Part shown: positions 23,272-30,979 of the stretch, piece by piece | Position numbering within the stretch: the first letter of the stretch is position 1 | How the letters are laid out: each line of letters begins with the position of its first letter | IMG/VR virus record: IMGVR_UViG_3300026519_000006 | Span: 1 to 35,881 of that record | Reading direction: 5' to 3' (one strand) | Origin: a virus | DNA: 35,881 bases | Position numbers and translations under genes: made by a program | Notes under the pieces: model-generated | The model's database searches: none | What the model saw: only the letters and a program-made list of their open reading frames with translations | Told to the model about the DNA's origin: nothing

Positions 23272-24288
23272 ATGGCTATCTTTAATGACCTGTTTGTTGA
23301 CACCGGGGCGAGGAGAAGGCAATCCCTCCTTGATTCCGTCAACCAATCTCTGAAGAGCCTCTCCCCGGACGCGGGGGCTGAAACAGTGTTCGGTCGGTCT
23401 CTTGGTGCATCTATTGGTGAGTCGCTGCTCCAGAAAACAATGCCTGACCCCGAACTGGCCACTGCGGAGAAGAGGAACTCAATTATCTCCCAGATTGACC
23501 CCAACGACCCTGATAGCCTCCGGGCAGGGATTAACGCAGCACAGGAGGCCAGAGACCCTGTGGTGGTTGGTCGTCTCGCCAAGCGGCTTCTAGAGCTTGA
23601 GAAGCAGGCTCAGGAACAGGCGTTTAAAGAGGAGAGCCTTGGTCTTCAGAAGAGGCGGGTGGCCCAAGGCGACAGGGCACAGAAACGAGAGGATGAGAAG
23701 TTCAAGTACCGCAAGAGGAGAGATGCTGCGGACAGGGCATTGAAGGCAGAGCTTGCGAGGCAGAGTGTAGAACTGGAAAGGGTTAAACAGGAGGAAGACG
23801 CTGCGAATGCGGCTGAGGTTGAAAGGGAGAAGGCCCGGAAGAAAGCACTTGAACGGAACAAGGCGCTCCCCGGGGAGGTAAGGCTGGGTATACAGGCCTT
23901 GTTCGGGAAAGCCCCGGATGAAGAATATACGGACGAGGAAGTTGCACAGGTCAGGAAAGTGATGAAGGATGAAGACACCAAGAAGGCAATTGCCGCTGCT
24001 GGACGGGAGCCGGACATTGACACTCTTGCGGAAGTGTCCAAGGTGTTGGAGAGTGAGGCTGGGTGGTTCGGCGGCCCTATAGTATCCCCCCTTGAGGCGA
24101 CCCTGTTTGTGCAGAAGTTGGGTGTGATAAACCCGGCGCTATCAGTGGGTGAAAGACTGGACAAAGCCAAGTCTATCCTTCTCGGAGAAACCCCCAACCC
24201 GCTGGATGACTTGTCAGCAAGTAAGCCTAAGGATTCTTCAATGTCTTTTGAGGAGTTCAAGAAACGCAAGAGAGAGGGTAAGGTATGA
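23272..24288 (+). CDS. Internal virion / ejection protein, medium
   Basis: The 338-residue protein starts at ATG 23272 after AAGGAG. It has a long charged coiled-coil-like centre rich in Lys, Glu, Arg and Ala (residues 100-220) and begins MAIFNDLFVDTGARRRQSLL. Gene order and composition fit the middle of three ejection proteins (T7 gp15-like position). Its stop overlaps the next ATG. Confidence 0.65.
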   Translation: MAIFNDLFVDTGARRRQSLLDSVNQSLKSLSPDAGAETVFGRSLGASIGESLLQKTMPDPELATAEKRNSIISQIDPNDPDSLRAGINAAQEARDPVVVGRLAKRLLELEKQAQEQAFKEESLGLQKRRVAQGDRAQKREDEKFKYRKRRDAADRALKAELARQSVELERVKQEEDAANAAEVEREKARKKALERNKALPGEVRLGIQALFGKAPDEEYTDEEVAQVRKVMKDEDTKKAIAAAGREPDIDTLAEVSKVLESEAGWFGGPIVSPLEATLFVQKLGVINPALSVGERLDKAKSILLGETPNPLDDLSASKPKDSSMSFEEFKKRKREGKV

Positions 24289-27200
24289 GTGGGGATAAGG
24301 AGTATCAAGAGTACCTTGAGTACCTTGAATATCAGGAGTACCTCGCCACCCTAGGAGCAGGTGAGTCGGATGACCCTGTGGAGAAGACTGTTGCAATGCA
24401 GAAGAGGGTGGCGGCGGAGAAGAGGCAATTGGAGCTGGTCGCAGCTCAGGCGGAGGCTGATAGAGAACTCCGCAAGGCCGAAACCCTTGACCGGATGACT
24501 GTGTATGAGCAGCTAAAGGATACCGCAGTGGTGGCCCTGTCGGGGGACAACATGATATCCAACGGGCTCCAGACTATCTATAACGCTATTCTCCCCACAC
24601 CACAAGGGATGACTGACGAGGAGTTTAAGGAAGACCTGAGCAAGCGAAGGGAGTCGCGTCTTGACAGGTTGAAGGAGTCTCCACAGTATGGTGTTGGGAA
24701 TATCGTCTCAGACCTCGCCACGGGCCTTGTGGCTCCCTCTTACGCGGGGGCAAGGATAGGGGTGGCTGCTGCGGAGGGAGCGGCGTGGATGGCGGCGGAT
24801 AACATTCTGAGGGCGAATGCAGAACAGGAGGATATTAATCCTTGGGACTTGGCAAAGGATACCGCTATTGGGGCCGCGGGTGGTGCCGCAGTTGGTCAGG
24901 TGTCGAGTTGGCTGGTTGGAAGGGCAAGCAAGGAAATTGCCAAAGAGCTGGTTGACTCGGGTGTCCCTGTGTCACAGGTCGCTAAGGGCGAGGCCGCAAC
25001 CTCTGTCTTTGACCAGATGGAGAGGGAAGCCGTTGATACTGCAACCACCATAAGGGCCGGGGGCAAGTCCCCCAAAACGTCCCGGCAGGTTCTAAGGGAG
25101 CTTGAGGAGTTCGTTCAGTCCCGGCCCGAGTTGGTAGAGGAAGTGAGGGGGATAGACCTCCGTCAGGAGTACCTTGATAAGGTGAAGGCCATTGTTGATA
25201 TGGACGAGGACGAGTTCTTGGACTTGTCTGTCCGGGCATCAAAGGTATCTGGTGACCCTGTAGACACCCCGAAGGCAAGGAGAGTACTGGGCAAGGCTGG
25301 GGAGAAGGTTGCCAAGAAAGCGGAGGATGCAACCAAGGAGGCGGATGTTCTGGTGCAGAAGGGGATGAACCCGGACGAGGCTGTTAAGGTGGCATCCGTA
25401 AGGGCCGGTCTTGGGGAGAAACAACCCGCTACCCCACGAATTGCCCAAAGGCTCGCGAGGAGGATGGCGGAGCGTGGTGGGATAGTGAAGGCACTTGACA
25501 AGGGTGTTGGAACATATCTGACTCGACTGAAGTCCCTGTCGTACAGTGCGGGGAGTGCATTGGCGAGAATGGAATCAAAGGTCCATGTCCAGCTTGGGGA
25601 GGTAAAACCCCTCCTTGACGAGGTGGAGTCAGCTTTTAAAGGCCTCCCCCGGAGTGTGAGGAAAGACCTTGAATCCTCAGCGTTGACAGGGGGCCCTAGG
25701 ATGGTGCTGGAGAGGGCGAGCGCGAAAGGCACCCTGACCCCTGAACTCAAGGCGGCAATGGAGAAGCTTGACCCGGTGCTTAGTTCCCTCGGCAAGCGGA
25801 TACTGAAAGGTACAGAGGTGAAGACACTCGGAGAGGGCCGTTGGTGGCCCCGCAGGAGGAAGGCGGATACGGACAGGGGAGTGTTGGGGAAGGAGACTAC
25901 CCCCTTTGAAACCACCCGAAGTGTTGCGGGACGCTCCACCAAAGAGAGAACTGTTGAGGCAGTTCGGGTTGACGACCTTAAGAATTATGAATCCCCAATC
26001 CGGTCACTTCAGGAAACATTGGAGACAGAGATTCGTAAACAGTCAGCAAGGGAATTCTTTGGTTCTTATTGGGGTGGTTCTGCTGACTATGGTGAAACAG
26101 TATTACAGTCAATCGGGAAGTTTGTAAAAGGAGAGATTGAGGCTGGACGCCTTCTACCTGAGAATGCAAAGGAAGTTCACGGTCTGCTTAAGTCACGGTT
26201 CCTGACTGCGGAAGAGGTGAAGACCTCGTCTCTGTCAATCGCAGAGTCAATGACGCAACTCCTCCTGTTGGGGCAGGTTAAGACTGTCCTGTTGAACATC
26301 ACAGACGTGGCGAACACAGTGGCCAAGAATGGCCTTAGGTCTACAGTGGATGCGATAGCTGGGAGAGTGCCTAAGGGGATTAACCCGGACACTGTAGGTC
26401 TCGGTGACAGATTTGTAATGGAGGTGGAGGATAATGTTGGGAAGTCCGCCTCTGCTGCCAGATTCATGCAAGGTGCAGTTCAGTGGGTCTTCGAGAAGGT
26501 CGGGTTTGTCAAGCTCGAACGGGCAACATCCAACCTTGCGCTAAAGGCATCTTACTCCCGTCTCCGCAGACAGGTCTCCACCAACAAGGGCGCTCAGGAG
26601 TTTCGTACCAAGTACTCCTCCTTTGCAGAGTCCCCCCAAGAGTTGGAGGAGGTAATTGGTGCTTTGAAGAGTGGAGAGGACAAGGGCAAAGTCCTTGAGT
26701 ATATGTTCGCGGAGCTGTTAGAGGTCAAGCCGGTATCCAAGTCCTCGAAGAGTCAGCTATTCTCTGAGGGGGCCGGGCGCTACCTCGGGATACTGAAGAG
26801 CTTCGTGGTTCAGCAGATGGACATTGGTCGGAGGGAAATCATTCAGGAGCTGGCCCATGGAAGTAAAAGGAAGGGTGCAGAGAATGCTGTGAAGTACCTG
26901 ACAGCATGGACACTGATTGGTGGGTCTGTTGCCACAGGGATAGACGCCCTGAGGGGAGAGCCCATTGACGAGGAGACCATTGAGGACAACATCATAGACA
27001 ACCTCCTTATACTCTCCGGACTCTCTTCGATGAACCTTAGAGACCTAGAGGAGAAGGGGCCTGTTGCTGCATTTACGAACTGGATGGCCCCTGCACCTAT
27101 CGCAGCTGCAGAGAGACTCTACAGAGATGTGGAGAATGCGGTGGTAACGAAAGACCCAAGGGTGGTGAGGAACATTCCGATAATCGGGGAGCCTCTATAT

Positions 27201-27347
27201 GACTTTGCCTTTGGGGGAAAGGAGCTCAGAAGGGCTCGGACTCTTCAGAGAAGGAGGAGAGAGGCCAGAACCCGGAACCGGTCATGGAGGGAAAGAGAGG
27301 CAGCACGACTGCGTAGAGAAGAATCATTAAAGACGAGGTATCAATGA
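24285..27347 (+). CDS. Large internal virion / ejection protein
   Basis: The largest gene in the window, 1020 residues. The N-terminus has a Tyr/Glu/Leu-periodic stretch (KEYQEYLEYLEYQEYLATL). Next come Ala/Gly-rich hydrophobic patches, long helical regions, and a conserved-looking LLLLGQVKTVLLNITDVANT block around residue 660. The C-terminus is Arg-rich. I see no lytic transglycosylase or peptidase motif. By position (after two other internal proteins, before the fibre and lysis genes) it is the large core protein that helps channel DNA into the cell. Confidence 0.7.
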   Translation: MSGDKEYQEYLEYLEYQEYLATLGAGESDDPVEKTVAMQKRVAAEKRQLELVAAQAEADRELRKAETLDRMTVYEQLKDTAVVALSGDNMISNGLQTIYNAILPTPQGMTDEEFKEDLSKRRESRLDRLKESPQYGVGNIVSDLATGLVAPSYAGARIGVAAAEGAAWMAADNILRANAEQEDINPWDLAKDTAIGAAGGAAVGQVSSWLVGRASKEIAKELVDSGVPVSQVAKGEAATSVFDQMEREAVDTATTIRAGGKSPKTSRQVLRELEEFVQSRPELVEEVRGIDLRQEYLDKVKAIVDMDEDEFLDLSVRASKVSGDPVDTPKARRVLGKAGEKVAKKAEDATKEADVLVQKGMNPDEAVKVASVRAGLGEKQPATPRIAQRLARRMAERGGIVKALDKGVGTYLTRLKSLSYSAGSALARMESKVHVQLGEVKPLLDEVESAFKGLPRSVRKDLESSALTGGPRMVLERASAKGTLTPELKAAMEKLDPVLSSLGKRILKGTEVKTLGEGRWWPRRRKADTDRGVLGKETTPFETTRSVAGRSTKERTVEAVRVDDLKNYESPIRSLQETLETEIRKQSAREFFGSYWGGSADYGETVLQSIGKFVKGEIEAGRLLPENAKEVHGLLKSRFLTAEEVKTSSLSIAESMTQLLLLGQVKTVLLNITDVANTVAKNGLRSTVDAIAGRVPKGINPDTVGLGDRFVMEVEDNVGKSASAARFMQGAVQWVFEKVGFVKLERATSNLALKASYSRLRRQVSTNKGAQEFRTKYSSFAESPQELEEVIGALKSGEDKGKVLEYMFAELLEVKPVSKSSKSQLFSEGAGRYLGILKSFVVQQMDIGRREIIQELAHGSKRKGAENAVKYLTAWTLIGGSVATGIDALRGEPIDEETIEDNIIDNLLILSGLSSMNLRDLEEKGPVAAFTNWMAPAPIAAAERLYRDVENAVVTKDPRVVRNIPIIGEPLYDFAFGGKELRRARTLQRRRREARTRNRSWREREAARLRREESLKTRYQ

Positions 27348-28483
27348 TTATAACCAACAGGACTCTCTACAGGGTCAATGAGGATGGGACGAAGTCATTT
27401 CTGGTGGAAGGGAGCTGGGTATCCTTGGCGGCCTCCCCTGACTTCCTCTTGGACACAGAAGGTCTCGTCCCCTTTCAGTGGGAGTTTGATGATACGATAA
27501 ACAAGTACCGCAAGTTTTTGGGAGAGGATACTTGGGGAGCTTGGACGGATGTTCCCGCCGGTGGCTCCGGGGGTACCTCCGGAGCCCAAGGACCTCCGGG
27601 GCCCCAAGGACCTCCGGGGCCTCAAGGACCTCAGGGGCCTCAAGGACCGCAAGGACCTCAGGGGCCTTCGGGGGGAGGGTTACCCGCCAATGGGAATTCA
27701 GATGTCCACATCATTGACGAGAACGGGACTGTAGTAAGGTACGACACAGCTATTAATGGATTAAGGACTTCCTTCGCCCCCAACAGTGACCTAATCAACA
27801 CGTACTCCAACGGGATTGGTTTCTACACAGAGAACGGAATCAATGGCCGCAACAGCAATATGACTAGCAACGGGTTCCAAGCGAACGGGACGAATGAGCA
27901 GGCAACCTTGTTCCCCGGGTACTTGGATATCACGAACAGCAACTCCCCGTATATAAATCTGGGCAATGCTGGGGGACAGTCAGGTAACCTCAGACTCCAA
28001 TACCGGTATGATGGTGGGGGGCACCTTATCGGGTTCGGGCTCCCCAACGGTGCCCATATCTTCTATGCACAGTCGAACACAGGTGGGGCGCATAGCTACA
28101 AGTTTACAGGTACCGGGGTTACTGAATACTCTGGTCCTGTCCACGTTGATGGGCTTGTTAAGAGCAGGGTTCAAGTGTCGGCTTTGGTCACTGATACAAT
28201 CCTCAGTGCATCTGAATCCGGGAGTGTCTATACCAACAAAGGGGCAACCGGCCCCGTAACCTTGACCCTTCCCGCAACAGACACGGGAGTAGTCTTCGAG
28301 ATTGTAAACCTTGAGGCCCAGACCTTGAGCATTATAGTCACGGCGGGGAGTTCAATCCAAGCGGGCGCGGTAACAGGCAACACCCTCTCAACTAACGTGG
28401 TGGGGTCTGTGGTGAAACTGGTATCAATCTCGTCAACGGAGTGGGTTGTGTTGAACAGCCTGAACGGACCATGGGCGTTGTAA
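27344..28483 (+). CDS. Fibre protein with collagen-like segment
   Basis: The 379-residue protein has an N-terminal head of about 75 residues, then ten Gly-X-Y triplets (from GAQ to GPS, encoded at 27581-27670), then a beta-rich region of about 260 residues. Collagen-like stretches in phage fibres form trimeric stalks. The C-terminal part (about residues 280-379) is a smooth beta domain, possibly the receptor-binding tip. ATG overlaps the stop of the large ejection gene, and the 3' end overlaps the lysozyme gene by 13 nt. Confidence 0.8.
   Translation: MIITNRTLYRVNEDGTKSFLVEGSWVSLAASPDFLLDTEGLVPFQWEFDDTINKYRKFLGEDTWGAWTDVPAGGSGGTSGAQGPPGPQGPPGPQGPQGPQGPQGPQGPSGGGLPANGNSDVHIIDENGTVVRYDTAINGLRTSFAPNSDLINTYSNGIGFYTENGINGRNSNMTSNGFQANGTNEQATLFPGYLDITNSNSPYINLGNAGGQSGNLRLQYRYDGGGHLIGFGLPNGAHIFYAQSNTGGAHSYKFTGTGVTEYSGPVHVDGLVKSRVQVSALVTDTILSASESGSVYTNKGATGPVTLTLPATDTGVVFEIVNLEAQTLSIIVTAGSSIQAGAVTGNTLSTNVVGSVVKLVSISSTEWVVLNSLNGPWAL
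27581..27670 (+). repeat. Collagen-like 9-bp codon repeats (10 Gly-X-Y triplets)
   Basis: Ten 9-bp units of GGN-CCN-CAA/CAG or CCG type. Third positions vary, so protein-level selection as well as repeat expansion maintains it. Confidence 0.9.
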
Positions 28484-29022
28484 TCACCAACAGACTGATA
28501 TTCTTCCTGATGGAACAGGAGGGGTTCAGCCCCACTCCCTATGATGACTTGGGGCATCCGGCCATTGGGTACGGCCACAGGATAACCCCAGAGGACGGGG
28601 ACTTGTCCATCATCACCGAGGAAGAGGCAAGACGCTTGCTTATAAAGGACTGTCAGGCTGCCGCAGCTACGGCTGGGGTAGACTTTAAGCGAATGGTAGG
28701 CCAAGGTATGGGTAAGCTCCCCCAGCGCCACAGAAGCGCTCTCATTGAGATGGTGTTCAATATGGGGAGTCTAAGAGGTTGGCCGAAGTTTATCGCGGCT
28801 ATTGCGAGGCAGGATATTCAGGGTGCAATAAGGGAGTCAAAGAGGTATGCCATTGTGAATGGAGAGAAGGTATATATGAAGAGGAGGCATGAGGCGTTCG
28901 TGAAGACTTTCTTGGAAACCCCGGCCAAGGTGACGGGTGTGTATCTTGGTGTGGTTACATGGCCGCTATGGGTGTGCTGGGCAAAGGAGAGATTGATTAG
29001 GAGGAAGAGTTGCAATGAGTGA
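28471..29022 (+). CDS. Endolysin, GH24 lysozyme (muramidase)
   Basis: The 183-residue cell wall hydrolase is taken from ATG 28471; a start 30 nt upstream lacks support. The active site region reads EGFSPTPYDDLGHPAIGYGH, with the general acid Glu and following Asp of T4-type lysozymes. The usual Thr before IGYGH is Ala here. FNMG and RR-HEAF match the C-terminal lobe. The last 30 residues include a hydrophobic VYLGVVTWPLWVCW followed by basic residues, which may tether it to the membrane. The gene overlaps the holin-like gene by 8 nt. Confidence 0.88.
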   Translation: MGVVITNRLIFFLMEQEGFSPTPYDDLGHPAIGYGHRITPEDGDLSIITEEEARRLLIKDCQAAAATAGVDFKRMVGQGMGKLPQRHRSALIEMVFNMGSLRGWPKFIAAIARQDIQGAIRESKRYAIVNGEKVYMKRRHEAFVKTFLETPAKVTGVYLGVVTWPLWVCWAKERLIRRKSCNE

Positions 29023-29233
29023 AGCAGAGATTGAGTTGTTACTGGAGTTGGTCAGGTTAACCAAGGACGAGCAAGAGCAAATTATGAAGAGTGTCCGGGA
29101 AATCCGGGAGAGCCAACAGGAGTGTGCGGAGATACTCAACCAGTACCGGGGTGCTTTCCGGGTTGCAGGTTGGATTGTAGGGTTCATCGTATCCGTGGGT
29201 GGAGTTGTTGCAGCATTGCGTTTCAAAGGGTAA
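29015..29233 (+). CDS. Holin-like small membrane protein
   Basis: The 72-residue protein has a charged N-terminal helix (EAEIELLLELVRLTKDEQEQ, continuing to about residue 45) and one C-terminal membrane segment (GWIVGFIVSVGGVVAAL), ending in RFKG. The arrangement resembles XhlA-type lysis proteins and other small holin partners. It is the last gene of the rightward arm, directly after lysozyme, so a role in lysis is likely. Confidence 0.65.
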   Translation: MSEAEIELLLELVRLTKDEQEQIMKSVREIRESQQECAEILNQYRGAFRVAGWIVGFIVSVGGVVAALRFKG

Positions 29234-29237
29234 GCAT

Positions 29238-29277
29238 AAGGGTGGGCCGGTTGATTCCGGTATCCACCCTTTCTTTT
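29238..29277 (+). terminator. Rho-independent terminator at the convergent end of the rightward arm
   Basis: AAGGGTGG/CCACCCTT, an 8-bp stem with an inner CCGG/CCGG stem, then TCTTTT. It lies between the holin-like stop (29233) and the stop of the converging minus-strand gene (29280). The opposite direction has only a weak T-run, so leftward-arm transcription may not stop as well here. Confidence 0.8.
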
Positions 29278-29279
29278 GC

Positions 29280-29501
29280 CTAGAGTTCTTCGGTATTGTC
29301 AGCGCATACGAATCTCCCGTTCTTCAGCCTTACCCTATGGCAGTGGGCCATGCGGTAGTCTTCCTGCCTCTCCTGCAATTCGTCGCCACCCCTATAGTAG
29401 ATTGAAACCATCCGGCTTGCCGTGTATATCACAAGGAAGACAGCAATAGCGGTTGAGACAATCCAACCCCCAAAGACAAGAATCACCGTCTCATACGTCA
29501 T
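29280..29501 (-). CDS. Small single-TM protein, last gene of leftward arm (73 aa)
   Basis: The start is ATG 29501 with AGAGGAG about 7 nt upstream; it overlaps the previous stop (ATGA). An N-terminal membrane helix (VILVFGGWIVSTAIAVFLVI) is followed by a charged tail of about 45 residues with two Cys/His (MAHCHRVRLKNGRFVC). Could be a spanin- or lysis-associated protein, but nothing specific is seen. Confidence 0.6.
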   Translation of the reverse strand: MTYETVILVFGGWIVSTAIAVFLVIYTASRMVSIYYRGGDELQERQEDYRMAHCHRVRLKNGRFVCADNTEEL

Positions 29502-29662
29502 AGCTCGTCTCCTCTGTCCCAATGAACCCCAACCCAGAACCCCAGCCACCCCATACAATAGTGGGTGCCATAGGGCACGTCATACCAAAAGACCCACGGG
29601 ACCAGAAACCTCCAAGTGAAGCCATCGTCCCAGTAGCTACCCCTCACCAAATAGTCGTTCAT
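29498..29662 (-). CDS. Trp/aromatic-rich small protein (54 aa)
   Basis: The start is ATG 29662, placed 7 nt after AGGAGG; the upstream ATG at 29668 is too close to it. The 54 residues are unusually aromatic (10 Trp or more among FTWRFLVPWVFWYDVPYG and GWLGFWVGVHW), suggesting membrane-interface association. It overlaps the end of the upstream gene. No family recognised. Confidence 0.55.
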   Translation of the reverse strand: MNDYLVRGSYWDDGFTWRFLVPWVFWYDVPYGTHYCMGWLGFWVGVHWDRGDEL

Positions 29663-30209
29663 TTTCATTCCTCCTGTCTGCGTCAACCATCTCCACAAGG
29701 TCCATCTCGTACCACCCCTCAAACTCTTGTTCCTCCTCTTCCAACTTCTGGGGGTACACACCATTTATCCGACCTCCATTTCCTACCCGCTTCCACTTCT
29801 GAATGTACCTCCCGATTGCTCTGTCCATTGCCTTGAATATCTTTAGGTGAATCTCTTCACCCGTTGGCTGGTAATCCCGGGGCCAGTCCTGCCAGAATAA
29901 GAGGGAGCCCATAACCGCCTCATGCCGCAGCTCGTCTATACAGATTGCCGGGACTTTCCTTCGGGTGTTATGTGCCCTTCTCACGGCGTCGAAGCAAAGG
30001 GAATAGAGGGCATCCCACATCCCCGGTGGGAACGCTTGCATCTCCTGAGACTCGGTAACGAGTTGGTGGAGGTCAAACTCTTCCATGTCCTCCCCCCATT
30101 CCAGCTCAAACCCCGCCCACTTCCCTTTGAGGAGTCTCCTCTCCGCCGCATTGCGTTCATCCCTCCGTTCCTGCAACCTACGTTCTTTCTCAATCTCATA
30201 CTTCGTCAT
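29637..30209 (-). CDS. Unknown protein with faint sigma-factor region 2 resemblance (190 aa)
   Basis: The 190-residue protein is taken from ATG 30209, with GAGG 6 nt upstream. The N-terminus is a highly charged Arg/Glu helix. The middle reads IDELRHEAVMGSLLFWQDW, then IHLKIFKAMDRAIGRYIQKW, then KR. This recalls sigma70 region 2.2-2.4 (D-L-x-Q-E-A then helices with aromatic and basic residues). No region 4 is evident. It could be a divergent late sigma-like factor or an unrelated helical protein. No other transcription protein is visible in the window, which makes the question matter. Confidence 0.6.
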   Translation of the reverse strand: MTKYEIEKERRLQERRDERNAAERRLLKGKWAGFELEWGEDMEEFDLHQLVTESQEMQAFPPGMWDALYSLCFDAVRRAHNTRRKVPAICIDELRHEAVMGSLLFWQDWPRDYQPTGEEIHLKIFKAMDRAIGRYIQKWKRVGNGGRINGVYPQKLEEEEQEFEGWYEMDLVEMVDADRRNENERLFGEG

Positions 30210-30211
30210 AT

Positions 30212-30640
30212 TCACCTCTTCGAGCCAAAGTAAAGACCTGCAACCGCAGCAACCAGATGGGTGTGGAAGGGTTGGATAACAACCCCCTCAAACGCCCTGC
30301 AAGAGAGGTTGGTTGTCTCCTTGCTGAACAATCCGAAGAGCAACTGAGTTGTCCCCCCAGTGTCGTGGCAATAGGCTACAGGTATTCCGATAGTAATTAG
30401 TGGGGTAAGGATTGGAACCACCACCACCATAATGACGATTGTAATCGCTATCAGGCGACGAGTGACCCCGAACCATCCTGCTATCTCCCGGATGCTCGTG
30501 CGCTCATTGGTGGCCATCTCCTGCCGTTGTAAGGCCTGCTTGAAGAGAGCTGCCTGCCCTTCCTGACGGGCCTTGATAAGCTTGAAGATGGCGGGGATTA
30601 TAAAACCCCCAGCCATTGATAAGAGTTCTGCCGGTATCAT
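30212..30640 (-). CDS. 3-TM holin-like membrane protein
   Basis: The 142-residue protein has an N-terminal hydrophobic segment (SMAGGFIIPAIFKLI), a charged coiled stretch, then TRRLIAITIVIMVVVVPILT and a final helix VAAVAGLYFGS. The pattern (amphipathic first helix, R-R before TM2, closing FYFGS-like end) matches the holin family first described in gene transfer agents (GTA holin, 3 TM). The TAGGAG ribosome site is strong. It may be the pore-forming holin, with the 29015 protein as partner. Confidence 0.65.
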   Translation of the reverse strand: MIPAELLSMAGGFIIPAIFKLIKARQEGQAALFKQALQRQEMATNERTSIREIAGWFGVTRRLIAITIVIMVVVVPILTPLITIGIPVAYCHDTGGTTQLLFGLFSKETTNLSCRAFEGVVIQPFHTHLVAAVAGLYFGSKR

Positions 30641-30649
30641 AATGTTCTC

Positions 30650-30979
30650 CTAGTGGATTGTCGCGGTTTGCTTCTCTGCCTCCGCAATCTTGGTAAGTAC
30701 TGCCCGACGTATTTCAGGGGGCACACAGTCGAAGTGTGCGGCCATCACCCAACACACCGTGGAGAAGGTGTGTCCCTCGTGTTGAAGCTCCGTCCTTACT
30801 GGTTCCGGCATGCCCCATAGTAATTCCTTAAACTCTCTACGGAATTTCTTATGGTCATTCTTCACGTCCCGGCTGAAGCCTAGGGAAGCCAATGTCAATA
30901 CAAACCCCGCCGAATCCATGTCTCCAAGGTAATCCTCCAACTCTCTGGACACCTTTACCCAAGTATCTTCAGCCTTCAT
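30650..30979 (-). CDS. Hypothetical protein (109 aa)
   Basis: A mostly helical, soluble 109-residue protein beginning MKAEDTWVKVSRELEDYLGD. It contains one Cys pair region (STVCWVMAAHFDCVPPEIRR). It overlaps the end of the phosphoesterase gene by 11 nt. No family recognised. Confidence 0.65.
   Translation of the reverse strand: MKAEDTWVKVSRELEDYLGDMDSAGFVLTLASLGFSRDVKNDHKKFRREFKELLWGMPEPVRTELQHEGHTFSTVCWVMAAHFDCVPPEIRRAVLTKIAEAEKQTATIH

Noticed and set aside
23646-24308. 220-codon frame antisense to the medium ejection protein gene
   Set aside because: Ser/Ala/Leu-rich mirror of the Lys/Glu-rich sense protein; no initiation signal.
25163-25942. 259-codon frame antisense to the large ejection protein gene
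   Set aside because: It is rich in Ser, Pro and Leu as expected from the complement of a GC-rich coding frame; the sense gene has a clear ribosome site and continuous 1020-codon frame.
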